Positions 61,896 to 64,000 of a DNA stretch of 64,000 nt are shown piece after piece. Source of the DNA: Marchantia polymorpha subsp. ruderalis (lineage: Eukaryota > Streptophyta > Marchantiopsida > Marchantiales > Marchantiaceae); the NCBI GenBank assembly GCA_037833965.1, contig AP031357.1, positions 6,158,001 to 6,222,000 of the forward strand, read 5' to 3'. The notes beneath the pieces are model-generated. The model was given only the letters and a program-made list of their open reading frames with translations. It ran no database searches and was not told the origin of the DNA. The translations under genes and the position numbers were made by a program. The stretch's first letter is position 1; every line of letters starts with the position of its first letter.

Positions 61896-63422
61896 TCATT
61901 TTACAAATGGCAATCCTGATGGAACTATCTTTTGATACTCCTCGTATTTGGGACCAAAAAACTCCACTAAAAAAAATTCCTCATATCTGTCTCCACGGTT
62001 AAAGTCAAGTCGCAATAATGCAGAAATCTACATTTATATGAATCGGCAAGTCAGCAGCCACGTTTACCTGGACGGCTTCGAAATACGGAGATTAAAAGAA
62101 AAACAATTTCCGACTCCCAAGTGCTTTCACGATGGAAGTTAACTAACTCTCTGCTGTTTACACTCCGTCAGATACTGCAAAAGTTGGACCTTTGAGATGT
62201 TTCATCACCAGACTCAATCAGGCCTATCTTGTTACTGTTTCACACTGTTTTATATCAAAGTTGCAAACCCAATACCTTCCATGTGGTAAGAAACTACAAA
62301 ATAACGAAGGGCGGATACTCGATGCGATCGTGAAAGAAGCGCCATAAGATAATCATGTATCCAGCTGTTGCGAGAGGATTGCACAGCAAGAGCTGCGTGC
62401 CAATTGCAAAGACAAAAAATCCTAAATAGCTTGGATGTCGCATGTATCTGCAGAGGCCAACCAACGACATACGAACACCTGATTAGAATTTGGCTGCAGA
62501 GAGACTGACTGCCTTTACAAACTTCAGGTCTGCAACATCTAAAAATAGGTTTCATGACTACTACCGAAGCTTGCGCAGTTCCCTGGACTAGGTAAAGTTC
62601 CGTCCATCATCACTTGGAAATCGATGATGAACTTTAAATGGTGGAACAGAGCTTTCAGAGGGGAGGACAGGTTATGAGGGAACAAGATTCAGCACTTTTC
62701 GGCAAGATAAGAGACGAACTCGAGGAATTCTTCCTTGCACGGATTCGACATGCTGCGCGGGAAAACACTGGAAGGAATTACAATGGCACCCATCCAAACG
62801 ATGTATGTGCAACCCAAGTTGCTGAAATAATTCATACCAGGAGCAGAGACTCTTGCCTGTATATTCCATGAGTGACCAGTTGATGATTTTCGTCATAATC
62901 GACTTTTATTTCGTGCGTGAAGTTTCGTCGCGCAGTCACGATAGCAAGCTTGCGGATAACCTCACCCACTATCACTAGCGCCAGGCCTAGATATGCAACA
63001 TATGTCTGCGATTTGTATTCTGGCAGATACATACTCTCCAAATGATGCTCCACCAAGCCGAATGTCAATGCCACCAGATAAGGACCCGTTATTAACAACG
63101 CTGAGCATACAAGAACATGATGTCAGGTGATCCCCACTACGCAACCCAGCATCTACTGAACGATGAATAGAAGCAGTCGAGGCCACTGTACGATTCTTCC
63201 TCATCGGCAATGTCTGAAGAATGAATAGATGGAGCCAAAATTTGAGAAAATGATTGGATCGAGACTACGATGCAACATGAAATATCTCAAAGGATACTCA
63301 CACTCAACGCCAGCAGCTCCGTGGTAGTGTAGAGCGAGCATAAATTCCGATACATGGAAAAATAACAGTGACATAACGAAGCACCGCAATCGCCACTCAC
63401 TGGCTTCCATGATTTCCGTCAT
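61896..63422 (-). CDS. ICMT: protein-S-isoprenylcysteine O-methyltransferase
   Basis: ICMT (Ste14 family) is an ER membrane enzyme that methylates the C-terminal prenylcysteine of farnesylated or geranylgeranylated proteins using S-adenosylmethionine. Four exons close exactly: 63302-63422, 62857-63100, 62319-62447 and 61896-61986, giving 194 residues, the usual plant length. It starts MTEIMEASEW, close to the plant family start, and has several hydrophobic helices (MSLLFFHVSEFMLALHYHG, YVAYLGLALVIVGEVIRKLA). The conserved catalytic part follows: NFTHEIKVDYDENHQLVTHG, then MRHPSYLGFFVFAIGTQLLL, CNPLATAGYMIILWRFFHDR, and YEEFFLVEFFGPKYEEYQKI before VPSGLPFVK. Intron 2 begins with GC instead of GT (CAG|GCAAGA at 62857/62856); no GT site there restores the frame. 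All signature residues are present. Confidence 0.95.
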
Positions 63423-64000
63423 TCGCTAATTCCACACATTCAGCTCACTACCTGATCGCGCTGTTCTTCCCAACCCCTCCTGCGCCGGGCTCACCAAGAA
63501 CTCACATTCCCCGCTCGCTATCGAAAGAAACAGCAGTCTCGCGAAGCAAGAGAGCGCCTCAGATGCATCGAGCGGGGAGACCGCAGAATGGACCGAAATC
63601 GAGAGCAAACACGCAATTTTTCCACGATTTGTGCTTCCTTCCTTCTCACAGGAAACGGTACAAATTTCAGCGTCGGAGCGACGCGCATGCCATCCCGAAG
63701 CGCGTCGCCGTCGAGGCCACTCTCTGCCGGGCCCCGTCCCTGTCCCTGGGGAAAGTGCACACGTACCGCCAGTGGGTGAAAAGATGGTCGACGCACACAT
63801 CCACCTCGGGCCGCATTTCTGTCGTATTGATCTCGAGCGCAGGGGCGTCCATGGCGTCTTCTTCAGCTCGTAGAGCTCGGCGCCAGCGAGCGCGGCCACA
63901 CAGTAATTTCGTCCATGTAATTGATTCGAGTAATTGGTAAATCGGCTCTCTCTCTACCGCGACTGCTATCGTATGCGCGGCCGACGAACCGTATTGACAA
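63423..64000. other. ICMT leader and promoter, GC-rich right edge
   Basis: Overlapping GC-rich frames occur on both strands. A minus frame (63426-63899) ends just before the ICMT start in a different frame and is more likely leader sequence than protein. The window ends before any neighbouring gene can be recognised. Confidence 0.4.

Noticed and set aside
63426..63899. Minus-strand frame directly ahead of ICMT as an N-terminal extension
   Set aside because: It ends at a stop just before the ICMT Met in another frame, and the MTEI start matches the plant family start.

Overview
The window is nuclear DNA of a land plant. The genes have many short exons with GT-AG introns, several products match plant-specific plastid families (TIC56, an At3g50790-like hydrolase, a plastid coiled-coil protein), and the gene islands sit in AT-rich, transposon-filled DNA. 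Gene content (dirigent protein, GDSL hydrolase, ICMT, SYP1-type syntaxin) fits any embryophyte. Overall texture suggests a bryophyte or other non-seed plant, but nothing here fixes the species. No prokaryotic, organellar, CRISPR or RNA-gene signal was recognised.

Layout, left to right. 2.3-4.1 kb: GDSL esterase/lipase gene on the minus strand whose last exon is not found. 6.8-9.2 kb: plastid coiled-coil protein of unknown function, most exons resolved. 11.8-12.3 kb: intronless dirigent protein. 14.5-18.2 kb: decayed hAT element that also encloses a broken rRNA-methyltransferase-like gene fragment. 19.7-22.8 kb: a second hAT-like family with a 3 x 100 bp tandem repeat. 23.1-29.7 kb: a decayed Ty1/copia element (LTRs, tRNA-Met primer site, target duplication ACACG) carrying two nested LTR-like insertions, each with its own 5-bp duplication. 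32.2-34.4 kb: TIC56. 36.1-39.9 kb: a protein consisting essentially of the Aha1 N-terminal domain. 40.6-41.3 kb: a deletion derivative of the 19.7-kb hAT family. 43.2-43.9 kb: a four-exon syntaxin fragment. 44-51 kb: AT-rich DNA with a perfect 38-bp hairpin. 51.3-52.1 kb: LTR-like sequence with minisatellites. 53.4-56.6 kb: EMB8-like alpha/beta hydrolase. 61.9-63.4 kb: isoprenylcysteine carboxyl methyltransferase (ICMT).

All recognised host genes and gene fragments read from the minus strand. They do not form a pathway. Three or four products probably act in plastids (the coiled-coil protein, TIC56, probably the hydrolase), ICMT in the ER membrane, Aha1-N in the cytosol, and GDSL and dirigent proteins are secreted. 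I reconstructed exon structures by hand from frame continuity, splice sites and remembered family sequences; exon phases close exactly for TIC56, Aha1-N, the hydrolase, ICMT and seven exons of the coiled-coil gene. I see no clearly new biological system. The most notable items are the host-gene fragment inside the hAT element, the nested LTR insertions, the GC-AG intron of ICMT and the perfect hairpin.
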